Origin: an uncultured Poribacteria bacterium
Lineage (GTDB): Bacteria; Poribacteria; WGA-4E; WGA-3G
NCBI GenBank assembly: GCA_951828515.1
Contig: OX639992.1
Coordinates: 1,890,008 to 1,954,007 of the forward strand
Length of the DNA: 64,000 nucleotides
Reading direction: 5' to 3'
The position numbers and the translations under genes were made by a program. Shown in pieces: positions 54,469-62,992 of the stretch. Below the pieces are notes generated by a model, which did not search any database, was not told the DNA's origin, and was given only the letters and a program-made list of their open reading frames with translations. Position 1 is the stretch's first letter, and each line of letters starts with the position of its first letter.

Positions 54469-55665
54469 ATGAAAAAATTAAAAGCAGTTGTTGTCGGTGC
54501 TGGCTGGTCAGCTGAAGGACACACGAAAGCGTTTCAACATTACGGTGTTGAAGTCTTGGCAATCTGTGCCCGTAAACCAGAGGTCGTGCAAAAAGTTGCC
54601 TCTCGATTAGGCGTAGCTGAAGCTTCAACCGATTGGCGTAAAAGCCTGTTGAAACACAAACCAGATATCGTCGCACTCACAACCCCCGCTATTTTGCGGA
54701 CCGAGGTTATTGAACTCGCAGTGGACCTCGGATGCCATATCATTAGCGAAAAACCCTTAGCACTCACAGCGGAAGAAGCAGGACACATCTACCACCTCAT
54801 TAAAGACACAGGGTTGAAGCACGGCTTTGCGGCGACACATCTATATGATCCGAGTGTCGCTTATATGCGCCAATTGCTGATGCAGCGGAAAGTCATAGGT
54901 GAGTTAAAAGAAGTTGATATCGGATATAATCGCAGAATTTCAAACGGGACCTCCTCTGAGACAGTGAAACCGTGGAATTGGATGAATTCATTAGCGCACG
55001 GTGGTGGTGTATTGAACAATGGACTCACACATCAGCTCGGTATGCTGGAACGGATGACAGGCATGAAAGTCGTCTCTGCTATAGGTGAAGCCAGAACAGT
55101 TATCAGAGAAGCCCCGGTTGTGCCAGAAATTCGCGACTTTCGCGTGTGGGTTCGTAAAAGACTTACGGTCGAAGAGGCATCTAAATTTGAGTGGCAGGTA
55201 TGCGATGCAGAGGACAATTTCTCGGCACTTTTTCGGATGGCACCCTCCGCTGTCAAGGCATCGGAGTCCCCACGAAAAATCTTGGTGACTATGCGAACAC
55301 ATCCCGGTGTACCAACGCATACACCCACAGGCGGTTGGTACTTTTACGGCAGCAACGGGACGCTTGTCGGGCAAGGCAGACACATTTTAGCTCCGATTCT
55401 GCTGTACACGATGGACTCGCAAACTGCGCTGAAAAATATTGACGATACGGCTGAAGAATTGCCCGTGCCGAAACGTCTTACCGACGCGCTACCACGGATC
55501 GGCGACGATATCCAAAACAAATGGGTTGCACTTGTTCGAGACTTTCTCGCGGATATTGAGAACCGTCCACACGAACCCTATCTGACCTTTCAAGATGGCT
55601 GGCGTTATCAAATCGCTATTGATGCAATCCGGACAAGCAAGGGATGGACACAGATCCCTGGCTAA
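54469..55665 (+). CDS. Gfo/Idh/MocA family oxidoreductase
   Basis: This 398-aa protein has AVVVGAGWSAEGHTKAFQHYG at the N-terminus (GxGxxAxGH form) and IISEKPLALTAEEAGHI with the EKP motif near residue 98. LAHGGGVLNNGLTHQLGMLE lies in the catalytic region where the His is expected. NAD(P)-dependent oxidoreductase of unknown substrate. The ATG at 54469 is preceded in frame by a TTG at 54466. No close operon partner. Confidence 0.87.
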   Translation: MKKLKAVVVGAGWSAEGHTKAFQHYGVEVLAICARKPEVVQKVASRLGVAEASTDWRKSLLKHKPDIVALTTPAILRTEVIELAVDLGCHIISEKPLALTAEEAGHIYHLIKDTGLKHGFAATHLYDPSVAYMRQLLMQRKVIGELKEVDIGYNRRISNGTSSETVKPWNWMNSLAHGGGVLNNGLTHQLGMLERMTGMKVVSAIGEARTVIREAPVVPEIRDFRVWVRKRLTVEEASKFEWQVCDAEDNFSALFRMAPSAVKASESPRKILVTMRTHPGVPTHTPTGGWYFYGSNGTLVGQGRHILAPILLYTMDSQTALKNIDDTAEELPVPKRLTDALPRIGDDIQNKWVALVRDFLADIENRPHEPYLTFQDGWRYQIAIDAIRTSKGWTQIPG

Positions 55666-55794
55666 CGACTTGGCAGTCACGCGATCACGATCATCGTGAT
55701 GGCGCGCTGTCCGAAAGATTGTTTGTTATTCCGCTTGGCAACCGACCCTTCAATCGGTTCACAAGCAACATTTTATTCCTTCCTTGGAGGCTCT

Positions 55795-57333
55795 ATGCCT
55801 AAGCTGGTTGTAAAAAATTTCATAAATATCCGTGAAGCAGAAATCGACATGGATAAAACCTTGGTGGTTTTCATCGGTGAAACCGCCAGTGGGAAAAGCG
55901 TCCTCGCGAAGTTGCTCTACCTTTTTCAAGAGTTAATCCACGACTTTCGTCAATACATCAGACAAATCAATTCCTACCCACCAGAACACCTGAAAACACC
56001 CGGACAAGAATTGTCAATAGTGTTTCGTACGCAAATTACCCGTAAATTTCGTGAGTTTTTTGGTGATGTCACAGGATTTCCAAAACTGGATAGCAGTCAG
56101 CAGAATAGCAGTCAGCAGTCAGCAGTCAGCAGTCAGCAGGAAACATCCAAGCAAAAACACTCTACTTCATCAGGGAACCTCTTTACTGAAAGCCAACAGC
56201 CGACGGTTTCCGATAGCCACTTTGAAATCACTTACTATTATACAGCTGAAAGTGCCATCAGGCTAACGTTAACCGATGAGAAATCGCTCCATATTGACTT
56301 ACCCGCCGTTATGGACGAAGTTGAAGACCTCTGTTACAACTTACTGGAGAAACTAAAAAGTGTTGACATAAAACAGTCCGATAGTGTCACAACGGAGCCG
56401 GATTCACCCGATGAAACAGATGCGCCTTCAGAGGATGACTTTGATAAAAATAAAAACACCAATCAATTTCATTATATTTTGAATATGGCAATCGGAATGA
56501 GTGACATCACCGAGAAATTAGCCGGCACACATCGTGACAGTCTCTTCATTCCGGCAGATAGGAATATCGCCGCCAACTATCCAGATGCCCTCAAAAGAAT
56601 CTTTTATGGTGGCATAAAAAGTGATCTTCATACGCGCGCTGCAACCCGTTCACGTGCCAACCTTCATCTCATCGCACGCTTCTTGGAAAAAAATGAAGAA
56701 TTCCTTGATGCCTTTAGCACACAGAACTTTCGGAGCCTTTTTGATGAAAGAATGGAGGAAGAATCAGAAGACGTCGATAAACCCATCATGGAATTTCTAC
56801 TCAAGAAGATTTCCGTCATTTTAAACGGTGAATATGAAACAATAGACAAAATTTCTCAATCCCGACTTTTTTCGCACCCAAGCGGTGAGAACACAACTTT
56901 CTTAGAGAACGCATCGACAGGACAGCAAAATCTCATTCGAATCCTACAAGATGCCTTCATGAGTATGCTTTACAACGAAATGATTTTTCGTGTTATTGAA
57001 GAACCCGAAGCACACCTTCACCCAACAACCCAGAAACATCTCATGCACATCATCGCCTTGATGCGGAATCACACTGATAGCCAGATCGTTATGACAACCC
57101 ACAGTCCGTATCTTTTGGCGGTCCTTAAAAGCCTGCTAACCGCCGGGCGACGGTCGAAGAAGAATCCAGAAGCTGCTGCTGAAATGGAAACGCGCGTCCC
57201 CAAGTTATGTTGGTTAATGCCTGAAGATGTGGAAGTATACCATATTAAAGACGGGATAAGCCAGTCCATTGTCCAACCCAAAAGGAAATCGGTTCTCCAG
57301 AATCCACTTGCCGACCTCCTTACGGATATTTAA
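55795..57333 (+). CDS. RecF-like AAA ATPase with repeat-derived insert
   Basis: This 512-aa ATPase has VVFIGETASGKSVLAKLLY (Walker A near residue 28), ASTGQQNLIRIL (signature-like), MIFRVIEEPEAHLHP (Walker B) and MTTHSPYLLAVL. It belongs to the AAA_13/AAA_15-like group. Residues about 99-143 are encoded by a GTCAGCA-rich segment and a CCAAGCAAAAACACTC segment, both copies of intergenic repeats. They give a low-complexity SSQQ stretch. The ATG at 55795 follows TTGGAGGCTCT; a longer frame from 55696 is unlikely. No partner nuclease is adjacent, so the role is unknown. Confidence 0.82.
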   Translation: MPKLVVKNFINIREAEIDMDKTLVVFIGETASGKSVLAKLLYLFQELIHDFRQYIRQINSYPPEHLKTPGQELSIVFRTQITRKFREFFGDVTGFPKLDSSQQNSSQQSAVSSQQETSKQKHSTSSGNLFTESQQPTVSDSHFEITYYYTAESAIRLTLTDEKSLHIDLPAVMDEVEDLCYNLLEKLKSVDIKQSDSVTTEPDSPDETDAPSEDDFDKNKNTNQFHYILNMAIGMSDITEKLAGTHRDSLFIPADRNIAANYPDALKRIFYGGIKSDLHTRAATRSRANLHLIARFLEKNEEFLDAFSTQNFRSLFDERMEEESEDVDKPIMEFLLKKISVILNGEYETIDKISQSRLFSHPSGENTTFLENASTGQQNLIRILQDAFMSMLYNEMIFRVIEEPEAHLHPTTQKHLMHIIALMRNHTDSQIVMTTHSPYLLAVLKSLLTAGRRSKKNPEAAAEMETRVPKLCWLMPEDVEVYHIKDGISQSIVQPKRKSVLQNPLADLLTDI

Positions 57334-57390
57334 GACAGTGTATGCCCCCCGCTCGATTTATAAAATACAAAATCAAGGTTAAAGAGACAG

Positions 57391-58548
57391 ATGTACGAGA
57401 AACACGGAGAAACAATCAAAGCACAAACTTTCCTTGACGCTTTACAAAGCGATGCTGTATCCGTTACCTTCACGAATTGCACGATTGAAGGGGTTGTTGA
57501 CCCTTCTCTGATGGAATTGGAGCGGGATGAAAACGATCGGATTCTTCTGAATAAGAAACTCTCTTGCACTGGGTGTACGTTTAAAAACATCGTCAATTTC
57601 CGAACAATCGTCTTTCAACAAGAGGTGGACTTTCGGCGTACCCTCTTTGAGGCAGATCTTGACTTCGATGAAGCGATTTTACACGGTCCGTGCGCATTCC
57701 GTGAAGCCATCTTTCAGAAACGTGCCGATTTTCACAGCGCAATCTTCCACAAGAGTGCCAGTTTTTGGCGGGCGCGATTTTATAACGCCGCCGATTTTCA
57801 CAGGGTTCAATTCCGTGAAAACGCAGTTTTTCATGAGGCTAACTTCCTCACTGAAGTCAATTTTCGGAGCGTGCTGTTCCAAGGCATCCTCGACTGCACA
57901 GGGACATGGTTCCCTGAAACGACAGCGTTCAACAACGCCACATTTTTCGGTACCGCCAACTTTACTGCTGCACAGTTTGTCTCTGTCGCCACCTTTCGCG
58001 ACGTTAAATACACCCAAGACACACTTTCCGACGCCGTGCAAGCCAAACTTGGCAGAAAACAGCACCGTCCGACCGAATTCTACTTAGATAGTCGACACAT
58101 AGACGAGGTTGCAAGCCCTTTTTTTAAACGGTACGTCGCTGATCAGCAGTTCATACGTGCGTTCAATCAGGAAAATCCGATATTGGCAAAGTTATGGCGA
58201 TGGAGTTCGGACTACGGTCGGAGTCTGGCACTCTGGGCGTTCTGGTCTCTTTTCTTTGCGTTTCTGTTCGCGCTTGCGTACATGCCACTCCCGACGTGGG
58301 TGCCATCTTGGATGCAAAAGTGGACACCTCTCTTTCATCAATCGACGGGTGCCTACAGCGGTGAACCGTTAACATTCTCGAACTGTTTCTATTTCAGCAT
58401 TGTTACCTTCACGACGCTCGGTTTTGGAGACATCGTCGCCGACAATGCCGCAGCGCGGTTTCTCGTTACACTGGAAGTTATTTTCGGGTATCTGATGTTA
58501 GGTGGACTCATCAGCATCTTCTCAAACAAACTGGCAAGTCGGAGTTAA
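57391..58548 (+). CDS. Pentapeptide-repeat potassium channel-like protein
   Basis: This 385-aa protein has an N-terminal pentapeptide-repeat region at about residues 45-215 (FRRTLFEADLDFDEAILHG, FREAIFQKRADFHSAIFHK and so on), with an aromatic or Leu at every fifth position, folding as a right-handed beta helix. After a linker come two membrane helices around a pore with FTTLGFGDIVADN, the TxGFGD selectivity filter of two-TM potassium channels. A cytosolic pentapeptide domain joined to a channel is known in bacteria; it might sense a ligand. ATG start; follows the AAA ATPase by 57 bases. Confidence 0.87.
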   Translation: MYEKHGETIKAQTFLDALQSDAVSVTFTNCTIEGVVDPSLMELERDENDRILLNKKLSCTGCTFKNIVNFRTIVFQQEVDFRRTLFEADLDFDEAILHGPCAFREAIFQKRADFHSAIFHKSASFWRARFYNAADFHRVQFRENAVFHEANFLTEVNFRSVLFQGILDCTGTWFPETTAFNNATFFGTANFTAAQFVSVATFRDVKYTQDTLSDAVQAKLGRKQHRPTEFYLDSRHIDEVASPFFKRYVADQQFIRAFNQENPILAKLWRWSSDYGRSLALWAFWSLFFAFLFALAYMPLPTWVPSWMQKWTPLFHQSTGAYSGEPLTFSNCFYFSIVTFTTLGFGDIVADNAAARFLVTLEVIFGYLMLGGLISIFSNKLASRS

Positions 58549-58575
58549 TTCATCGCGGAAAAGGAAAAGGTTTTC

Positions 58576-60996
58576 ATGCAAATCAGAACTTTACTGGCAT
58601 TCCTTGTTGCCACCTTCACAGTATTTACTTTCACAACAATACACGCAACAGCGCAAGAAGCCTCTCCATCGGCGAATACGGACTATTTTGACTACATCAC
58701 GCTTTTCTCTCAAGGAAGGATCACCCGTTTCACAGAGATGCCGATTCAGGTATACATCTCCCCTGTCCTCAGAGAGAGTCCGTACTTACCTGAAATCCGA
58801 TATGCTATGCAAACATGGCAGACCGCCAGTGAGGGCGACATCCGTTTTGAAGAAACGGAGACACCTCAGAACGCAGATATCCGTGTCAGTTGGGGCTACA
58901 CCGGTCTCCTCACCGATTTTCAGGATACGAGACTCGGCAGTGCAGAGTTAACACGTCTCAAAGATAGCGTCCAAATCGGCACCTTTTCTAACGGATTAGA
59001 AGTCGGTTCTATCACTGCAGTTGAAAACCGATCGACCGAAACAGTACACGAGATCAGTTTTACAGTAGAGGTTATCCTCATGTTAGAAGGTTACGGAACT
59101 GTCGGGGAATTGTCCCAGGAAGAGATGCGAACAGTATGCGTCCACGAATTCGGACACGCAATCGGCTTGTGGGGACACAGTCCGCATCCGGGAGACATCT
59201 GTTATCCGACAGCAACGGCACAACAGCCATCTGAGCGCGATATAGCGACGCTGCGTAAACTCTATACCACATCCCTTAATACACCCCAACACGATGTCGC
59301 TATCAAGGTCCTGAAAACCGAGATTGAACAGAAACCCTATGCCGATCCTCAAACACGACTGCGGGCACACTATCTACTCGGAGCCATCTACTTTGACAAA
59401 GGCGATACCGCATCCGCAATCGACAGTTTTCAAACTTGTAGGCGGTTAGATGCCAAGTTTCGACCTGCCATAGAGAAACTGATCCAAGCCTACCATGAAA
59501 CAGGCGAAACGCATAAGGCGATCACTCTTCTTGAGAAGCGGATAACCCAAAAACCGTCGCCAGCGGATTACAACACACTCGGCATCTTCTATTACGAGAA
59601 AAGAGATGCCGAGAAAGCGATACAGGCGTTTGAAAAAGCACTTCACATTGCCCCCTATCACAAAGCCGCACGGCGAAACCTACATCAACTCCTTCGAGCC
59701 AAAGGATTCAAAGCACTGGCATCAAAAGACTTTGAGACCGCCGCTACCACTTTTGAAAGGGTGCTGCAGATGAAGCCCCTCGACGCGCCAACCTATCAAC
59801 TCATGGGCAACGGATACGCCCAAGCTGGACAATTTGAAAAGGCTATTAGCTACTATCAGAAAGCAGTGGATATTAACCCCGTTGATGCGCTGACACAACA
59901 AAACTTCGCACAGTGCTATAACAATTACGGTGTATCTCTACGAAACCGTGGAAACTGGGACGAGGCGATTACTGCTTATCGCAACGCTTTGCGGTTGATG
60001 CCGACGCTCCAAATTGCCCGAACTAACCTGAGCGACGCATTTACCCGAAAGGCGAAGGCACATAGTGAAGCAAGCGAATTAGACGAAGCCGTGGTGGCGT
60101 ATCTCGAATTGCAGAAACTCCATCCGAACGAAATGCATATTCGTAATTTACTTGGGGAATTATATCTTAAAAAAGGCGACTACGCCGATGCATTGTCGGT
60201 ATTTCAGCACGTTTATAACGTCAATCCTAATGCCAATCACGCCCTACATAACCTCATTGCAGCCTATCATCACTATGCGAGAAGCCTCAGCGATGCGGGA
60301 GACGACCCAACAGCGATCCAACTGCTTGAAGAGGCACTCCGACTTGCCCCGACCGACCTGAATTTACGGTTGAGCTTGGCGAACGCCTATCAAGGTGCTG
60401 AAGATTATGCGCGTGCCGCTACGGAAATCGCGCGTGTTTTGGCACAAGCACCAGAAAACCCACAGGCAAAAGAGGAGCAGATTAACCTGAAAATCCGACG
60501 TGGTAACGCTCTCATGCGAGAACGGCAGTACACCGATGCACTCGCTGAATTTGAGGCGATTCCCGAATCTGCGCGCGACATCGAGATTTACAACACCATC
60601 GGTTACCTCCACCTCGTAGAAGGTGAACCAGCGAAAGCTTTCACTGGTTTTGAAACTGTTCTGTGGAAAGATCCGATTAACATGCCTGCCTTCAGGAATT
60701 TACTGTCATTAGAATCTCAGTTAATCCGCAAACGTGGGAATAAAATGAGAGAGGATACCCTCGTCAAGGTCCGATGTCTTCTTGCTATTACCTTGATGCA
60801 TCGAAAACAATCAACTGCGGCAGTCGAAAAATATCAACTCGCGCTGAATTCTGTCAAAAGATCTGGTACATCTGAAGATATGGATTCGCGTGTCGTTGAA
60901 ACGGGTAGACAACTCGCCAAGTGGTTCCAACAACACGGGGACGCTGAAAACCGTGAGATGATCCTCGATTGGGTCGAAGAGCACAGTGGTAATTAG
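58576..60996 (+). CDS. Matrixin-like zinc metalloprotease with TPR repeats
   Basis: This 806-aa secreted protein has a signal peptide (LLAFLVATFTVFTFTTIHATA) and a metzincin-type domain with VCVHEFGHAIGLWGH, giving zinc ligands His190, His194 and His201 and catalytic Glu191. Before it lies IRFEETETPQNADIRVSWGY, as in matrixins. From about residue 240 to the end there are at least ten TPR units (for example GAIYFDKGDTASAIDSFQTC and NGYAQAGQFEKAISYYQKAV), which would bind protein partners. Start ATG 27 bases after the channel gene. The substrate is unknown; a role in periplasmic or extracellular processing is likely. Confidence 0.88.
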   Translation: MQIRTLLAFLVATFTVFTFTTIHATAQEASPSANTDYFDYITLFSQGRITRFTEMPIQVYISPVLRESPYLPEIRYAMQTWQTASEGDIRFEETETPQNADIRVSWGYTGLLTDFQDTRLGSAELTRLKDSVQIGTFSNGLEVGSITAVENRSTETVHEISFTVEVILMLEGYGTVGELSQEEMRTVCVHEFGHAIGLWGHSPHPGDICYPTATAQQPSERDIATLRKLYTTSLNTPQHDVAIKVLKTEIEQKPYADPQTRLRAHYLLGAIYFDKGDTASAIDSFQTCRRLDAKFRPAIEKLIQAYHETGETHKAITLLEKRITQKPSPADYNTLGIFYYEKRDAEKAIQAFEKALHIAPYHKAARRNLHQLLRAKGFKALASKDFETAATTFERVLQMKPLDAPTYQLMGNGYAQAGQFEKAISYYQKAVDINPVDALTQQNFAQCYNNYGVSLRNRGNWDEAITAYRNALRLMPTLQIARTNLSDAFTRKAKAHSEASELDEAVVAYLELQKLHPNEMHIRNLLGELYLKKGDYADALSVFQHVYNVNPNANHALHNLIAAYHHYARSLSDAGDDPTAIQLLEEALRLAPTDLNLRLSLANAYQGAEDYARAATEIARVLAQAPENPQAKEEQINLKIRRGNALMRERQYTDALAEFEAIPESARDIEIYNTIGYLHLVEGEPAKAFTGFETVLWKDPINMPAFRNLLSLESQLIRKRGNKMREDTLVKVRCLLAITLMHRKQSTAAVEKYQLALNSVKRSGTSEDMDSRVVETGRQLAKWFQQHGDAENREMILDWVEEHSGN

Positions 60997-61115
60997 CGGT
61001 AACCAATTCCAGTGTTTTGGGCAGGCACAAGACCAAGAAACACCCAAGCAAAAACCCCCTACAAGTGTTCATGTATTTCCGGGCTTTACTATAAACAGTG
61101 GCTTAAAAGCAGAAA

Positions 61116-61136
61116 GGCCGGGCAAGAAGCCCGACC
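61116..61136 (+). terminator. Hairpin CGGGC-AAGAA-GCCCG
   Basis: A 5-bp GC stem with two further flanking GG/CC pairs, about 120 bases after the TPR protein gene. A CCCAAGCAAAAAC repeat lies at about 61037. No gene is seen in 60997-61236. Confidence 0.45.
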
Positions 61137-61236
61137 GAGGGTCCCCGCCCAGGGTTTCCACCCGTTACTGGGAAGGGATACTGGGAAAGGGGAGTGTAAT
61201 AACGAAGGAGACTTGTAGCTACTGTGCGACGACTAT

Positions 61237-61746
61237 CTACTGCCGTCCACCACTGCCACCGCGACGGTCTCCACCGCTACGCCAACGGTTCATACGTTGC
61301 TGCATTTCTGTGACCCGTTTCTTCGTTAATTCGTTGAGTTTAGCCATCTGCTCTTCAGTTAAAACCTCTTTGAGACTTGCATTGACATCCATGAGAATTG
61401 CTTGGATATCCTTTGTTGCGGCTTCACGCATACCGGGCTGACGTAACTCTTCCACCTTCATCGCAACTTTGTCCCGACTTGCCTGATAGATGGGGCGTGC
61501 CTTTACGAGCGTTTCATCGTCCACTTTCACACTAAACGTTAAATCAATCCAAGAATTATCAACAACGGACACATAGTTCATCATTCCCATCATTCCCCTG
61601 CCGCCCCGGTCGCCGCCCTGACGGTTTCCACGTTGACCTTGTGCGTCCCGGTTGGGTCGTTGTGCCGATGTTGCATGTTCAAAAACAAACAAACCTACGA
61701 TTGCGATAACTGCGATTGCACTGATTGTCAAAAATTTCTGCTTCAT
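61237..61746 (-). CDS. Spy/CpxP-like small periplasmic protein
   Basis: This 169-aa protein has a signal peptide (KQKFLTISAIAVIAIVGLF), a Gly/Arg/Gln-rich segment with GGRGMMGMMNY, then helices with VKARPIYQASRDKVAMKVEELRQ and LKEVLTEEQMAKLNELTKKR. The LTEEQxxKL motif is typical of Spy/CpxP-type chaperone or metal-resistance proteins. It ends in an Arg/Gly tail. The ATG at 61746 follows AGGAGAAATAAAA; a longer frame from 61836 is less likely. Confidence 0.65.
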   Translation of the reverse strand: MKQKFLTISAIAVIAIVGLFVFEHATSAQRPNRDAQGQRGNRQGGDRGGRGMMGMMNYVSVVDNSWIDLTFSVKVDDETLVKARPIYQASRDKVAMKVEELRQPGMREAATKDIQAILMDVNASLKEVLTEEQMAKLNELTKKRVTEMQQRMNRWRSGGDRRGGSGGRQ

Positions 61747-61931
61747 TTTTATTTCTCCTATTGGAATTTTGATTTTGTGAATACCTCCAATACTTCTTGA
61801 AAGGCGTTCACAATTTGGTTCTGCCTTTTTAGTCAAATCTGTTCGGAAAAGGTTCGTTTTTATTTTCTCTGGGTTGCTAAAATAGTGTCAAACCGAAAAC
61901 CAAATATCCGTAATCCAAAGCCTCCGCGCTG

Positions 61932-61960
61932 TTGACACCTTCCAATGTGTATGCTATAAT
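61932..61960 (+). promoter_or_regulatory. Consensus sigma70 promoter for murB
   Basis: TTGACA and TATAAT, both exact, with the optimal 17-base spacer, ending 20 bases before the murB ATG. Confidence 0.85.
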
Positions 61961-61980
61961 AGAGAGAAAGGGAGCACAAA

Positions 61981-62904
61981 ATGGATTGGAAAGATGCACT
62001 GTTGAACATCGTAAAAGACTCGGGAAACGCCCAAGCAAAAACACTCCGATTTGGGGAACCCCTCTCAAAACACACCTACTTCGGCATTGGCGGCAAAGCC
62101 ACTGCTTACATTGAAGTCAGCACGGTAGCAGAATTGGCAGCAGTGGCACGTTTTCATCGGCAGTGGGATGTCCCAGTCGCAATTATTGGTCGTGGCTCAA
62201 ATCTGTTGGTGAGCGATACCGGCTTCAATGGCATAGGTGTCAGATTAGTTGGAGAATTAGCGAAACTGGAGGTTGATGGGAACATCGTTTCGGTCGGCGC
62301 AGGGCTCTCACTACCGCGACTCTCAAAAGTGATGTCGCGACAGGGGCTGAGCGGTGTGGAATTTGCGCTCGGTATTCCCGGTTCCGTTGGTGGTGCCCTG
62401 ATTATGAACGCTGGCGCATGGGGGAGTAGTTTTGGAGATGTCGTCACAGATGTCACGGTCATGAACGATACCGGTGAACTGCTCACCTTAACCCACACTG
62501 AGGCAAAATTTGAATACCGACGCAGCGGTTTGGATGCCTATTTCTGTGTCATAGGTGCGACACTGAAACTCGAATCCGGGGACGCTGACGCGATCACGGC
62601 ACGGATGCAAACGTTTTACAAACAGAAAGTTGAAACGCAACCCTTCGCCGAAGAGAACGCGGGATGTATGTTCAAAAATCCGCTCGGTGATTCCGCGGGA
62701 CGGTTGATCGACATCAGCGGCTTGAAAGGTCACCGTATTGGTGGCGCAGAGGTGTCCACGGTACATGGGAATTTCATTCTCAATATCGACAATGCCACCG
62801 CGAGCGATGTGTTGGATTTGGTCGCCTACATCCAAGAACAGGTGCGTGAAAAGACAGGAATCTCCTTACAAACAGAGGTAAAACGGTTGGGATTCGACGA
62901 CTAA
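61981..62904 (+). CDS. murB: UDP-N-acetylenolpyruvoylglucosamine reductase
   Basis: This 307-aa flavoenzyme has PLSKHTYFGIGGKATAYIEV, IIGRGSNLLVSDTGFNG (FAD binding), GIPGSVGGALIMNAGAWG, EYRRSGL and ENAGCMFKNPLGDSAGRLID, all diagnostic for MurB. It reduces enolpyruvyl-UDP-GlcNAc to UDP-MurNAc with NADPH in peptidoglycan synthesis. The N-terminal residues NAQAKT are encoded by AACGCCCAAGCAAAAACACTC, a copy of a dispersed repeat found in intergenic DNA at about 9337 and 34613. GGGAG precedes the ATG. Confidence 0.96.
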   Translation: MDWKDALLNIVKDSGNAQAKTLRFGEPLSKHTYFGIGGKATAYIEVSTVAELAAVARFHRQWDVPVAIIGRGSNLLVSDTGFNGIGVRLVGELAKLEVDGNIVSVGAGLSLPRLSKVMSRQGLSGVEFALGIPGSVGGALIMNAGAWGSSFGDVVTDVTVMNDTGELLTLTHTEAKFEYRRSGLDAYFCVIGATLKLESGDADAITARMQTFYKQKVETQPFAEENAGCMFKNPLGDSAGRLIDISGLKGHRIGGAEVSTVHGNFILNIDNATASDVLDLVAYIQEQVREKTGISLQTEVKRLGFDD

Positions 62905-62926
62905 TCAGCCACTTCGTTGGGAATTC

Positions 62927-62947
62927 GGTGCGGTTGCAAACCGCACC
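62927..62947. terminator. Hairpin GGTGCGGTT-GCA-AACCGCACC
   Basis: Perfect 9-bp stem between the convergent murB and enolase-family genes, followed by TACC. It probably ends transcription from one or both sides. Confidence 0.6.
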
Positions 62948-62992
62948 TACCATGTCTGGGATCGAGACTTATATTTTTCCTAAAATTGACAC

